DNA from: Rhododendron vialii
Taxonomy: Eukaryota; Streptophyta; Magnoliopsida; Ericales; Ericaceae
Assembly (NCBI RefSeq): GCF_030253575.1
Contig: NC_080557.1
Span: 41,864,501 to 41,928,500, forward strand
DNA: 64,000 nt
Direction: 5' to 3'
Made by a program: the position numbers and the translations under genes. The notes under the pieces were generated by a model. The model made no database searches. It was not told the DNA's origin and was given only the letters and a program-made list of their open reading frames with translations. Shown here one piece after another: positions 48,939 to 59,810 of the stretch. Positions within the stretch are counted from its first letter, which is position 1. Each line of letters starts with the position of its first letter.

Positions 48939-51900
48939 ATGGATACTACTGAGGAGGGAAAAGTTGCAAAAGAGCCCTCCGCTGGGAAAGTCCCCGACCT
49001 TACCCACAGTGCGTGATCATTTTTATTTTGTTCAATTCTCGGGATTTGTCACAAGAACATTTTATTCATAATGGGTGTCGTTTTTCTTGTTTTGTGGAAT
49101 TTAATTTGAACTAGATGTAAGGAAGATGAGTCAGATGACAAACAGTGCTGTAAGTGAAATGAAAAAGATAGCAGAGCATTTCGATTTGTATGACAAAGAT
49201 ATTAAGAATCGGGAAAAAGAGTTGGAGGAGGAGAGAAGGAAGATCGAATCTGAGAAGAAAGCGGTATATAGACTTTTTACTACTTGAATTGATTAAAGAA
49301 ATTTTGTGTAATTGATTACCTATTGTGGAGTGGCATTTCTGTGAAATATAACCACCGTGGACTGCATGGGGTATTAATTTGGACAAGAAATTTGGTTTGG
49401 TTCCAGACTGAGAGAGCAATTCTTTCAAAAGTTAAAGAATCTGAAGATGCTTTAAGGTTGGCAGAAGAACGAAAGGTAGTGTGCCCTGTTTCTAATTATG
49501 TTAGTAGAGTGACAATTGTGTTGTTGAGTCGTGTTAATTTCATTTTTGCATGATTCACTATGAGTTTCTATGGCAGAAAGAAAACGAAGAGCTCCATAGT
49601 AGGATTACTGAACTGCAGAACAATCTTGGAAATTCTATGACTTTGGCTTTCGAACGAAAGGTAAGATTACCTGTTTTTTTTAAACTAGTAATGTAAGTTA
49701 AATGCCATTATACCAATTATGGAGATGAATTCAACTATTTATACTATTGCAAATATTATATGAGTTTCTATGGCAGAAAGAAAACGAAGGGCTCCGTTGC
49801 AAGATTGCTGAACGGTGGGAGAAACTTAAAGATGCTGTAACGTTGGCAGGAGAACAAAAGGTAATATGGCCTGTTTTCTATTATTCATTATGTAAGTAAA
49901 AAGAAAATATTTGTAGCTGAATTCAACTGGTTAAACTTTTGCATGATATATTATGAGTTTCTATGGCAGAAAGAAAACGAAGAGCTCTGTAGGAGGATTA
50001 CTGAAGCACAGAAGGAACTTGAAAATGCTTTAAGGTTGGCAGGAGAACAAAAGGTAATATGGCCTTCTTTGCATTATCTATATGTAAGTAAAAAGACAAT
50101 TATTCAACTGAATTTCATTAGTTTGACTATTTTGTATTGTATCTGGACTTTCAATGCCAGACGGAAAAGGAAGAACTCCATAAAATGGTTGCTGAACTAC
50201 AGAAGAAACTTGAGTCCAAGAAGGCTCTGGAGTTGGCACTGAAGGTCATTAGAGAGTTCAATGAGGATGGAGAAGTTGGTCTTAAGGACAAGATGAATGG
50301 TGAGGTGGGGCTTAAGAAGAAGACGGGTGCGATTCACTGGAAACAGAGAAGAAAGCGCTCGAGCCGACTTTATCCATCAGAAGATAAGGACAAATATATT
50401 GAACATATGGAATCGCTCAACAACATTCTTACTGCTAAGGAACTGAAGAGCAACGATGAGTTGCAAGAAGCCCGCAAAGAGTTAATTAATGTAAGTAATA
50501 TCGTATCCTCACGGTAAGACTTTGGTGTTAGAAAACTCAAGAGCCTTGATCAATGGGTTTTGAAAAGTGCTATTTAGTGCCTTTTGATTGCTGTCTGTGG
50601 GTTGAATAAAATTTCTTAGTGCAATGGTACCATTTCGGTAGCAGGAGCCAGGAGGTCTAGAGAGCAGAAGCAGAGCAAAATCAACAAGATCTATAGATAT
50701 GTTTTCCTTTCTATTTCTTTGGTGCAGTTACATAAATTTTCTCAAGTTGAGTCTTATTTTTTTCCGGTAAGGGTACTTTTCGTTAGAAGACCAAACAAAA
50801 TGAAACAACCAGAGTTCAAGGGACAGACCCCTTGCCTTCAAGCCATACACCTAGACAAGGAGCAAAAGAACCAACCACCAACCAGAGGAAAACAATAGGA
50901 AAACAGGAAAAGAATGACTACAACCAACTTCACACGGGCATCCTCAAGCACACCATGAGGCACATTCCAAAGCAAGCAAATCTCTCTGTTACCAGAGGTC
51001 ACTTTAACCCTTTTTCAGGCCATCATAGAGTCCCTTACGTAATTAAGAATTTTAGAGCCAAGGGCACAAGGGTCCATGGCTTTCATTTGGAAAATTTGCA
51101 AATTTACTCAAGTTGAGTCTTATTTTGATGAAACATAAAAAATAAATAGTTGATTGTGCAGTGTCTATGCAGTTAGTTTCTTTAGTATCTTTGGCTCGTT
51201 GCGTTTCCCAACAACAATAAATACCGCCGTGTAGTTTTCAGTGGACGCAAAATCTAGTTGCTTTAGGGTATCGGTTTGAGTTAGTCCTGTCGTTGCCGAT
51301 GCAACTGCCTAATACACTAACTAATTTTCACTTGTTTCCTTACTCTTTCTTGTTATGAATATTCTTTTCGTATTCTTGGCCAGGATTTGTTTGGCTTTTC
51401 TTGTTGTTTTCTCTAGTAGCCTTCCATTGAGAAGTTCAATGGTGCGACTATTTTCTTTTGAAAGCAACATGTGGATTATGGAGTCCAGTTTTCGGGTATT
51501 GGAGCAGGTGTGCTATGTATCAGATACTTTAACATCACCTGCATGACAGGAGATCCCAAGAAAATTTTGTCAGGACTACATGTTCATAATTCCTGTATTA
51601 GTATTTCTCTTTTTTTTTTTGGAAGATGACTTTAATGTCACAAAGAAACATAAGCACCTATGAGGAGTTGGTTTAGTGGTGGAAACTCGGACTTGGTTGG
51701 ACAAAGCCCAGGTTCGAGTCCCCATAGCCCCTAATTGAGGTTAAACATACTCGTAACACCTCCCACCACCCACACCTGGTGAGACCTTAACTTCGGTCCC
51801 GACTTAGGCGCAGTGGGGTCCCCTACAAATAGTGGTGTGGTATGATGGGGCAATACTTCCTGGCGGAGGTGACGGGGTACCATACATGCACTTTCATTTT

Positions 51901-53170
51901 TCGGACCTTTTGTACAATGAAACATAAGCACTTTATACAGAATTGAACCTTTTATCCCTGATTACAGAGTAAAGCCACTTAATAGAGATGCTTCTTTGGT
52001 GGATGAGTCATTAGACTCCTGGGGCACAATCGAATTGCAAGCAATTCAAGTGTCCAAAAAACACACTCGATGTATTTAGAAACGACCATGTAGATTAATA
52101 AGTAACTTATGTTAGTTGAAGGAATTATAAGGTTTGGATATTTGAAATTCTTGCATTGGTTGCTTGGAAATCTTATTTTTGGACCCGAACGTTTTGGAGT
52201 TGTGGGTTCAGCTGTTTTCCAACAGTTTTTGTGATGTATTTTGAATTTGATTGAAATCGTTGAATTAATTAGAAAAGAAGTAGGAAAGAAAATAATGGTG
52301 TTCCACACTTCGCGCATCAGTACACCACTTTTTTCCCTTTATAATTATTTCTTAATGAAGAAGTCAAATAGATCTTCACTTGGAAGTTGGAACATAAGTC
52401 CTCAGAATGACCTGTTGATATCTACTTTTCTTTTACTCTAGGGTTTCTTGGACAGCCAGGCTTACATTGGTGTCAAGATAATGGGAGTGCTTGATAGTAA
52501 GCCCTTCCAAACTGCAATAAAGAGACGGTATACGGGTGAAGCAGCACAGAATAAACAAACAGCCTACAAAGCAACTTATGGCAAAGTGACAACCAGGAGA
52601 GAATATGAAGGTGATGCAACGGATGAGCAAGCTCTAGAGTTGTGCTCATTGTGGGAGAGTTATCTAACGGATCCAAGCTGGCATCCTTTTAAGGTCGTCC
52701 GTACGGGTGGAGATCATAAGGTACTCTTTGCATTATTAACTATGAATTTGCTAGATTCTTTTGTTTACATTGCCTATGGTTTTTCAATCATCCTCATTGG
52801 CATTTGAACGTGATTGGGTGGTCCCTTAGACATCCGTAGTATTTGATAACGATTAATGTGTGAATGAAATAGAAAAAGCCCTGCCTTTTTAGCTTCCCAT
52901 TATTGTACTTAATCCTATGTTACTGTTCAGGAAGTGATTGACAAGGAGGATGAGAAACTCAAAACTTTGAAGGAAGAGTATGGCAATGAAGTCTATGAGG
53001 CTGTTACAACAGCCTTGATTGAGATGAACGATTATAATCCTAGTGGACGTTATGTCGTGTATGAGCTATGGAATTTTAAGGAAGAGAGGAAGTCAACTTT
53101 AAAGGAAGGAGTATCTTATTTGCTGAAACAGTTGAAATTGTACAAGCGGAGGAGAACCACTCGTTCTTGA
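48939..53170 (+). CDS. XS-less IDN2/FDM paralogue (coiled coil plus XH), copy 2
   Basis: Predicted 462 aa from exons 48939-49008, 49115-49263, 49407-49475, 49577-49660, 49777-49860, 49970-50053, 50161-50490, 52442-52720 and 52931-53170, all in frame with good splice sites. It lacks zf-XS and XS entirely. A new N-terminus (MDTTEEGKVAKEP) leads straight into a coiled coil (about 24-290). XH follows at 291-462 (GVKIMGVLDSKPF, SWHPFK, DYNPSGRYVVYELWN, LYKRRRTTRS). Exons 4-6 are three copies of an 84-nt unit, each 28 residues, equal to four heptads. XH carries an insertion of about 25 residues (NKQTAYKATYGKVTTRREYE) absent from copies 1 and 3. A basic stretch KQRRKRSSR near 245 could be nuclear targeting. 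Without XS it should not bind RNA as IDN2 does but may still pair with family members (inference). Confidence 0.85.
49562..50053 (+). repeat. Tandem triplication of an 84-nt coiled-coil exon
   Basis: Three exon-plus-intron units start at 49,577, 49,777 and 49,970 (periods 200 and 193 bp). Each is preceded by gagtttctatggcag, starts AAAGAAAACGAAG.GCTC and ends at a GTAA donor. All exons are phase 0 and 84 nt. The beginning of each unit resembles the start of the following exon (50,161), while its end resembles the end of the 69-nt exon before it, so units look like hybrids of two neighbouring exons. Confidence 0.88.
50491..51640. other. First part of copy 2 intron 7
   Basis: Contains an open frame of about 94 codons at 50,832 and a directly repeated phrase ctcaagttgagtcttatttt at 50,739 and 51,107. 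These 20-bp direct repeats enclose about 350 bp and look like a target duplication around an unclassified insertion. No protein domain was recognised. Confidence 0.45.
51658..51918 (+). mobile_element. tRNA-derived SINE with 13-bp target duplication
   Basis: Pol III promoter boxes are visible near the 5' end: A-box-like tggtttagtggtgg and a good B box ggttcgagtcc. The 261-bp element is flanked by gaaacataagcac (51,645-51,657 and 51,919-51,931). It lies in intron 7 of IDN2/FDM copy 2, in the gene's sense orientation. Confidence 0.85.
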
Positions 53171-53554
53171 GACGGTCTTCTTTGGATGGTTGGTACTTAG
53201 AATCTTGGGGAGGGGAAAGAAATGTCAGGAGCAGACTATCTGGGTAAATAACGTGCAACTGCTAAATCTGAAGATTTCCGTTTTGACTTTGCGCATCTTA
53301 TTTTGTTTTTGGCGCTCTTTTGGAATCATAGGATAGTTGTTCCCCCTGTTTTGTTTCTGAAGCAAAATGATGTACCTAAATTATCGCAAACCTCGTACTT
53401 TTTGAGATCAAACAATGATCTTGTGTATATATTGCCTTTCAAGTCATATAGACCCCAAGGGCTGAGCCTATATTTCCTCTAGAATGGCCCTTGTAGATTG
53501 GACATCTTAAATGTTCCACTAGAGAGTTTCAACGCTGCTACGGCCACGGCCGGC

Positions 53555-53890
53555 CAGCACCGACCGGGAACTGACTGGCATGCGGGGTGGGCCCCGGATT
53601 ATCGCAGTCAGTCAATAATTAAAAAAAGAGTGCACCCGTAAAAAATCAGCTCAATCTAATATGTGTAAGTTCTTAATTCAATCTTGCATTTTTCATTCAA
53701 ATTTCAAGATATTAGATTTTGGATCCTGAAATCTAAATGAAAAAATTGGAAGATTGGATTGAACATCTACACATATTGGATTGAGTTGATTTTCACGTGT
53801 TTACTCGGTTTTTTTATATTATTTAACGGCTCATATCATTTGTACGGGACCTAAAATGAGCCCCGCGTGCTCGTTCTCGGTCCCGATTGG
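53555..53890. repeat. MITE with inverted arms
   Basis: Starts near gcaccgaccgggaact and ends near ggtcccgattggcgc. The arms pair over aatctaatatgtgtaag / acacatattggattgag and the G+C-rich tips. Same family type as 18,660-18,995. Confidence 0.65.
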
Positions 53891-54089
53891 CGCTTTAGCC
53901 ATCATAGGCCTTAGCATTTTCGAAAAAAGTAGTATCTGTTTGGTTTAACATTTTGAGAGTACTTTTAACTCTCGGCACAGTTTCTAATAAATCTTTTTCT
54001 CTATCTCTTCACTCATTACCACTCCAATTCTCAAAAATAACTTTTTAAAATATAAACCAAACAAAGCCAATTGGGCACCACAACATGGT

Positions 54090-54900
54090 GCCGCAGACTC
54101 GGACACGGGGGCTCTGCTGCCCACCATGGGCAGCAGCCCCTACCCACACCTCACACACCTCACATGGCACCGTTTTGGGAAGGAAAGAAAAAACAAAACT
54201 CTCCGTTTGCAATCTTATGAAGCAGAAACGTGATTATGAAAGTCATAGAGTTAAAAATTTAATTATGTTTCTTTAGAATAATAAGATCTTCACGTCAATT
54301 CAAACAGATTGAAAATTGGAGCACTTAAATTTTTAATCATATTTTTTAATATATAAACGGTCTAAAAAAATTAAGTGCGCTAATTTTTAATTCGTTTGAA
54401 CAAATACGAAGATCTTATTATTCTGATCATATTATTCTAAAGAGATATAATTATTTTTTGTCTATAGGGCTCTCATAATTACGTTTCTGATGTACAGGAT
54501 CCTAAATAAAGAGTATATACTTAATTATGAAAGCCCTAAAGACAAAAAATAATTATGATACTTTAGAATAATATGATTAAAATAATAAGATCTTCGTACT
54601 TGTTCAAACGAATTAAAACTCGGTGTACTTAATTTTTTTAGACCGTTTATATATTAAAAAATATGATTAAAAAATTAAGTGCTTCAATTTTCAATCCGTT
54701 TGAATTGACACGAAGATCTTATTATTCTGATCATATATTATTCTAAAGAGACATAATTAAATTTTAACTCTAAGGCTCTCATAATTACGCTTCTGCTCTA
54801 TATAATTGCAAACGAAAAGTTTGGTTTTTCTTTCCTTCCCAAAACAGTGCCGTGTGAGGTGTGGGCAGGGGCTAGCCCCCGCGTCCCGCAGACTCCCATC
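54090..54900. repeat. Large nested palindrome, about 800 bp
   Basis: The outer arms are inverted copies: tcacatggcaccgttttggg with aggaaagaaaaa on the left; tttttctttccttcccaaaa then cagtgccgtgtga on the right. Inner arms repeat ataagatcttc(a/g)cgt and aaattaagtgc in both orientations at about 54,290-54,425 and 54,585-54,720, so each half is itself palindromic. This is a compound foldback element with no coding capacity. Confidence 0.7.
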
Positions 54901-54999
54901 AATATTTGCGGCGTGGGAGGGCCTAAAAGCACCGCAGGTGGTGACCCTGGGCACTGAATATTCTCTCCCCTTTCTATGGCTAGCAAAAAAGTATTGATC

Positions 55000-55555
55000 A
55001 AGATATAATTGACGAAGAATACATAATACAATGACCATTTGTAAACAAAGTGATGAAGAATACAGAAAGCACTTTTGCAGTGTCGCCTTTTTTATTATTT
55101 CATTAATTTTATGCCAAATATTTTACTCCCTTCGTCTCAAATTGTCAGCCCCATATAAAAGTCGTATTTGAATTATCGGATTCGAATTATACAATCGATG
55201 TTATCGGATTATGATCAGATTTCAATTCATTGACAGACGTAATTGCAAATCTGCGTCGAAGGTTTTAGGAATACTTTAAAGCTTGCCTCATTTCCCTTGA
55301 GGGAGCATAGGATGAAAATTATGCTTAGTGATTGTAGATTTTATTCAAGATCAATTTTTAAATATACCATAAGTGTTTTGAATAAGTTTTTTTTTTATTC
55401 TCTTTCATTTATTTTTAAATTTTAATATCAAATTCGCAGATATTTTTTAATTAAAAATGACATGTTTTTTTACAACGGACTAAACTAGGAATCAGCATAA
55501 CAATATACTATTTGCAATTTGGAAAATAACACAATTGTAAAAAGATGGGAACATC
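55000..55555. other. Intergenic, no gene recognised
   Basis: AT-rich; no domain, RNA gene or clear repeat boundary. Confidence 0.4.
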
Positions 55556-55558
55556 TAA

Positions 55559-55843
55559 GGTATCCCCTCTAAGATTGTCCCAAATTATGCCTCCGAATAA
55601 TTAATGTTATTTCTTTTAGTGGTGATGTTATGCCATTTCAGAAAGACATCATAATAATAGCATAAAACTTTTTTTAAAAGGAACACCACAATAATACAAT
55701 ATTATGCCTTCGGGTGATTATATTATGCTGTTTTAAAAAGTGTTATGTCTAATATAATAATAATAAATATGTTATACTATTTTTAAAAAAATGTTATGTC
55801 TGATTTTATGTTATGCCTTCAAATAATTACATGGGGATACCGG
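55559..55843. repeat. Possible small element with ggtatccc termini
   Basis: Bounded by ggtatcccctc and catggggatacc, with several internal ttatgcc/gttatg repeats. The right terminus is followed by another ggtatccc. No clear target duplication. Confidence 0.35.
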
Positions 55844-56225
55844 TATCCCAAGAGGAATCGAGTGATATTACGAAGGTGGAGAGAGAAGAGGAGGGTAAAA
55901 TCATGGGAGTGAACTGTGAAGTGCTCCCGAAGTGCTTCAGATGACCTTGACCTTGAGAGTCAGAGTTTGATGGAGAAGTGAGAGAGACTGTGTTTTGTGC
56001 ATGAGAGAGAAATATCAACGGCCCATTGGACTAGTACTTTATTATCTATCTCCCGGTAAGATTTCACCACCGTTTTCATTACTTCTTCTACCAATGCCAT
56101 GGTCCCCAGAGATTCAATGGTTTTGGGTTTACGATTCAGGTTTCTGTTTTAGTTTTTCCAAGTCCCGAAAGAACGCATACTGTCTCTGCAAAAATTCCTA
56201 TTCATCGAAAGCCATAAATGAAGAT
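55844..56225. other. Spacer, no gene recognised
   Basis: Contains an open frame (55,995-56,387) that runs into the SINE and has no domain; treated as chance. Confidence 0.35.
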
Positions 56226-56227
56226 AA

Positions 56228-56445
56228 TATGCCTAACCCCAATGGGTTGGCTTGGTGGGCTTGGCCTGAGACATTAGGAGGGGGTTTGCTCCCTCCTAAT
56301 ATCTCGTGTTCAATTCTCATTGTCAGCAACTCTGAAGCCACCTCACCTGCGCGAAAGCGTGTGAAAAGGTTGTGGGACAGGCGGTAGGGATTGGTATGAG
56401 GTGCCCGCAAAGTGGCCTGAGACACACTGCACCACCCAAATAAAG
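56228..56445 (+). mobile_element. tRNA-derived SINE, second family
   Basis: A-box-like gttggcttggtggg and B-box-like gtgttcaattctc lie 60-70 bp apart. The 3' part (gaggtgcccgcaaagtggcc) resembles plant Au-type SINE tails. Imperfect flanking repeats aagataatatgcctaac / aagataaatgccaaac suggest a target duplication. Confidence 0.6.
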
Positions 56446-56514
56446 AATAAGATAAATGCCAAACAAACCAGTATGACAGTAACTAAATGGCACATTACGG
56501 AGTACGTTTCTAAA

Positions 56515-56738
56515 TTGGGTTTGTTAGTTTAGCCCCTAAGAGCTTAAAATGGACTTTTTCTGTCTTTGTTTGTTTCCTTTTCGGAGAGGGAGAGGTGATA
56601 TCTCTATTTCTCTAGGCGGTAAGGTTGTGGTTTGTCTCTGAAAATGTTGTGTGCCGTTTCAGTCAAGAAAGATGGTGGAAAGAAACAAAAGTTACAGTTC
56701 ATGACCTAGAGGTTGATTATTTGTGGATCCCCCAACCG
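56515..56738 (+). repeat. Relic of the IDN2/FDM leader intron (copy 3 upstream part)
   Basis: Matches copy 2 leader intron at about 48,285-48,815 through gatatctctatttctc, gaaaatgtt, gttcatgacctag and ttgattatttgt. The match stops near 56,738. The first exon of copy 3 resumes only near 59,811, about 3 kb later instead of about 115 bp, so the intervening gene was inserted here. Confidence 0.7.
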
Positions 56739-56971
56739 TTGATTAATCGCCTAGATTGCACACACAATAATCTTACACATTGCTTTTGGCCTTAGACTAT
56801 GTCGATTTATGCATATAAATATTTGGTACTGTGAAAAATAGACAGACTGGTACTCTACTAGTTTTTCTGAATTGGGTATGTTAAGTAGTTTGTTTGATTG
56901 AACCTTTAATTGGATTCAGCAAAAACACTTTACAATGGTTAAATTTTGTTTGCATTTTGGCTAAATGAAGG

Positions 56972-58932
56972 ATGGAAAGAGCAAAGAAGCAACCACGATC
57001 TGGGAAAAGGACCCAGACACCAATGGCTCCATCTCCGAGTGCTGCAACTTCTCCCCCCGATGAAACTGGTGTCTCAGAAGAAGATCTCATGAAAGGGCCT
57101 ACAAATGCCTTTGTCATATTCTTGTATGCTTTTTTATGACCCATGTAATAAATTGATTTATATCTCGATTTCCTTTTGTAATGATCTTGACTTATGCAAT
57201 TTTCACCTTTCCAAGTGCAGTACTGAAGGGTTGGAAGATGCAAGAGCTAGGGCTGGTCCCGGTGGACAGTTTCGCCTAAAAGAGGTTAGTATTTATGCAT
57301 TTCTAGTTTTTAAAGTTATTGCGATTTTTCTTCATTGTCACAGACATTAAAATTATGAACCTCTACTTGATGTTGTGTTTTTAACTTTGGTCTTCACTAT
57401 CCAGCATACAAGAGAAGCTGGGCTGAGGTGGAAGAAGATGGATGCCACGCAACGAGAGAAATATGAGACCCTTGCGAAAATGAGAAGGGACCACATTGCG
57501 GAGACTACCCCGAAGGCAAAAAGGAAGACTGCACCGGTATGGCTGCCTTCGTAGGTTTTCATAATGTTACTGGAATTCATAGGTGCGGAAAAACTTTAAT
57601 AGCTCGGGCACTATATATTGTCTAAGTAATTATTGCATTTGCAGCCCGTGTTTCTAACGAGATGTTCCCCGAAGAAGTTGGTGCAACTCAATAGCACTCT
57701 CACCGATGAACAAATAAATGCGGTTGAGGGACTTGGTTTCGGATCAATCCTACTACTAAAATGCAACTTATTGAATCGGGATTTTCTAGCCAGGTTGGTG
57801 CACCACTTCAACACGGACACGCGGTCGCTGGAATTTGGGAGGGATAGAGTGTATCAAATAAGCACTGCCGATGTTGCAAGGGCATTAGGGTTGTCCTTTG
57901 GAACCCAACCAGTTCCATTAGAGTGTGATGAAATTCATAGAAAACACGTTGAAGACATGTTTGTGGATTGCGAGAAGGGAGTAAAGTTTACTACGCTGGA
58001 GGAGGTAATGAAATTGGGGCAGGCGGATGCAAAGTTCAAGACAGCATACTTACTCTTTGCCTTGGCTTGCTTCTTGTGTCCAACCACAAAGGATGTGGCA
58101 GGTCCAAGGTTATACCCGGCGGTTTTTGACTTATTGCAGATTCTGTCCTATGCATGGCCTGAGTTTGTGCTTGATTGGTTGGTGGCTGAAGTTAGTAAGT
58201 TTAAGAAGAGAGCCGACAAGGATGTGACTAATGCAAGGAAGAGTAGTTTTCCGGGCCTCGGCGGCTGCCTTTTCATCCTCATGGTACAACGTGCACTTTT
58301 TTGCACAAGTGATGTAGCGTTGTCAATGGTTATAATTTCTGTAACGACTTTTAATGTAATTTTGGTTGTTGCAGCTCATATACTTTGACAGAGTTCCCAT
58401 GGGAATGAGTGTTGGTAATGCGGGTGATTGCTTGATTCAGTGTTGGACAAAGGAACTCCTTGGGGAGCGTATAGCGAAGGAGACAAATGTGGGGGTTCAA
58501 GACCCAATTCCGGGTCAATTTCCCCAATGTTGTCTTCGGCATCCGGTGAGGAAATATGTTTTATCCTTGATGTGATTTTGCTGCTTTTTGCAGTCGATGT
58601 CCAGTCTTTCTACCATTGTTGGTGATAGTAGTGTCCATTCATGACATGTTCTATGTCTGCAGCTTGCTATTGATGCTTATGATGGGGTGAAGAGAAGGGT
58701 CAAGGAGCAGTTGCAGGACATCATTGAATTGGACAATGCCATGATGAAGCATTACGAATCACTTGGAAATGAGGGTCCTTCCACCTCGACACTGAATCCC
58801 TCCAAGGGATATGACTGGTCTGGTTGTCCACAACCAGAAGCAACAACTAGATGTGTCAGGAGCAATTTGTTTAATAATGCAGATCAAAGCACAAAAGCAT
58901 ATATGGAAAGCATCAGGTACTCAATAGTTTAA
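56972..58932 (+). CDS. HMG-box-like plus plant-mobile-domain-like protein, probably transposon-derived
   Basis: Predicted 475 aa from exons 56972-57123, 57221-57284, 57405-57536, 57645-58283, 58375-58545 and 58663-58932; all junctions are GT-AG and in frame. Residues 1-40 are basic and proline/serine-rich (MERAKKQPRSGKRTQTP). Residues about 42-105 resemble an HMG box: PTNAFVIFF, then REAGLRWKKMDATQREKYE. From about 120 follows a helical domain starting LTDEQINAVEGLGFGSILLL with ALGLSFGTQP, CFLCPTT and PEFVLDWL. This resembles the plant mobile domain and related segments in Mutator-type elements, where a Ulp1-like protease often follows; none is seen here. The last exon may instead splice onward at ATCAG|GTACTC. 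Role unknown; DNA binding is inferred. Confidence 0.7.
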
Positions 58933-59805
58933 CCATCTATGTATCACTATGAAGTGTTTCATCCCCAACCTCTCCCGCATGTGAAATAACACACTTAACT
59001 CGACAAGGAGCAGGCAACAACCAAATGAGATAACTTTTACCTTATAGGAATGAACACAACGAAATAGCAATGAAAACACCTACTCAAATCAAATCGTGGG
59101 TCAAAACCTGTGCTAACCAATCAAACAATGGTGTTAGCCTAGGATCGATGGCGGACGATATCGGTTCCAGGGAGAGAGGCCACTGATTCGTATCTTGAAA
59201 GGAAGGGGAAGACACCTGCTAAAGTGTGAGAAAGGAGAGGGCCAAGGCTTTGAACGGGAAAAAAAGGAGAGTAAAACCGCAATCTACGAGGCCTCACCAT
59301 GTATCCAGTATTACTTTCACTTCTTACCATGTTTCTGGTGATTTCAAGGGTTGAGACCATTAATTAGTGATACTTTTGATTGACTGCCTCTGTTTCATAA
59401 TGTACCCATTTATCAATGCATATTACTTTCTGCTTAAACCCTCCATCTGTGGTTTCTTGCTATTTATCTATCCATTTTATCTTTGCTATTCAGTTCATGA
59501 CCTATGGTTTTTTAGGGGTTCTGTAATTTTTTTTTTTGGGTCTGAGACCGGTCATTCAGTTGTATGCCTTTCTTGTTTGGAACTGCTCAACTCCTTGTCA
59601 TCTTGTTTGAAGTTTTTTGTTTTCTTAAGAGAAGGAAGAGTGTAGAAACGGAATTAAAGAATATTCTTCCATTGTTTTTGGTTTGATTTCGAGAGAAGAC
59701 AGAATAAAAAATAGCAAAATAATGTCTTGAGCAGAATAATTTTTTCGCAAAATATTTTTTGATAATTGTTTTCATTTCTCATATTTTTCCTTTCCTCTTA
59801 ACCAA
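58933..59805. other. Spacer between inserted gene and copy 3
   Basis: No frame with a recognisable domain. A phrase cagttcatgacctatgg at about 59,488 resembles cagttcatgacctagagg at 56,696 and may mark the far edge of the inserted segment. Confidence 0.4.
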
Positions 59806-59810
59806 ACAAA

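Noticed and set aside
49562-50053. Regularly spaced repeats considered as a CRISPR-like array
   Set aside because: Plant DNA; the units are spliced exons with phase-0 borders, not identical repeats with unique spacers.
50832-51116. 94-codon frame in copy 2 intron 7
   Set aside because: Likely part of an unclassified insertion; composition and lack of motif do not support a gene.
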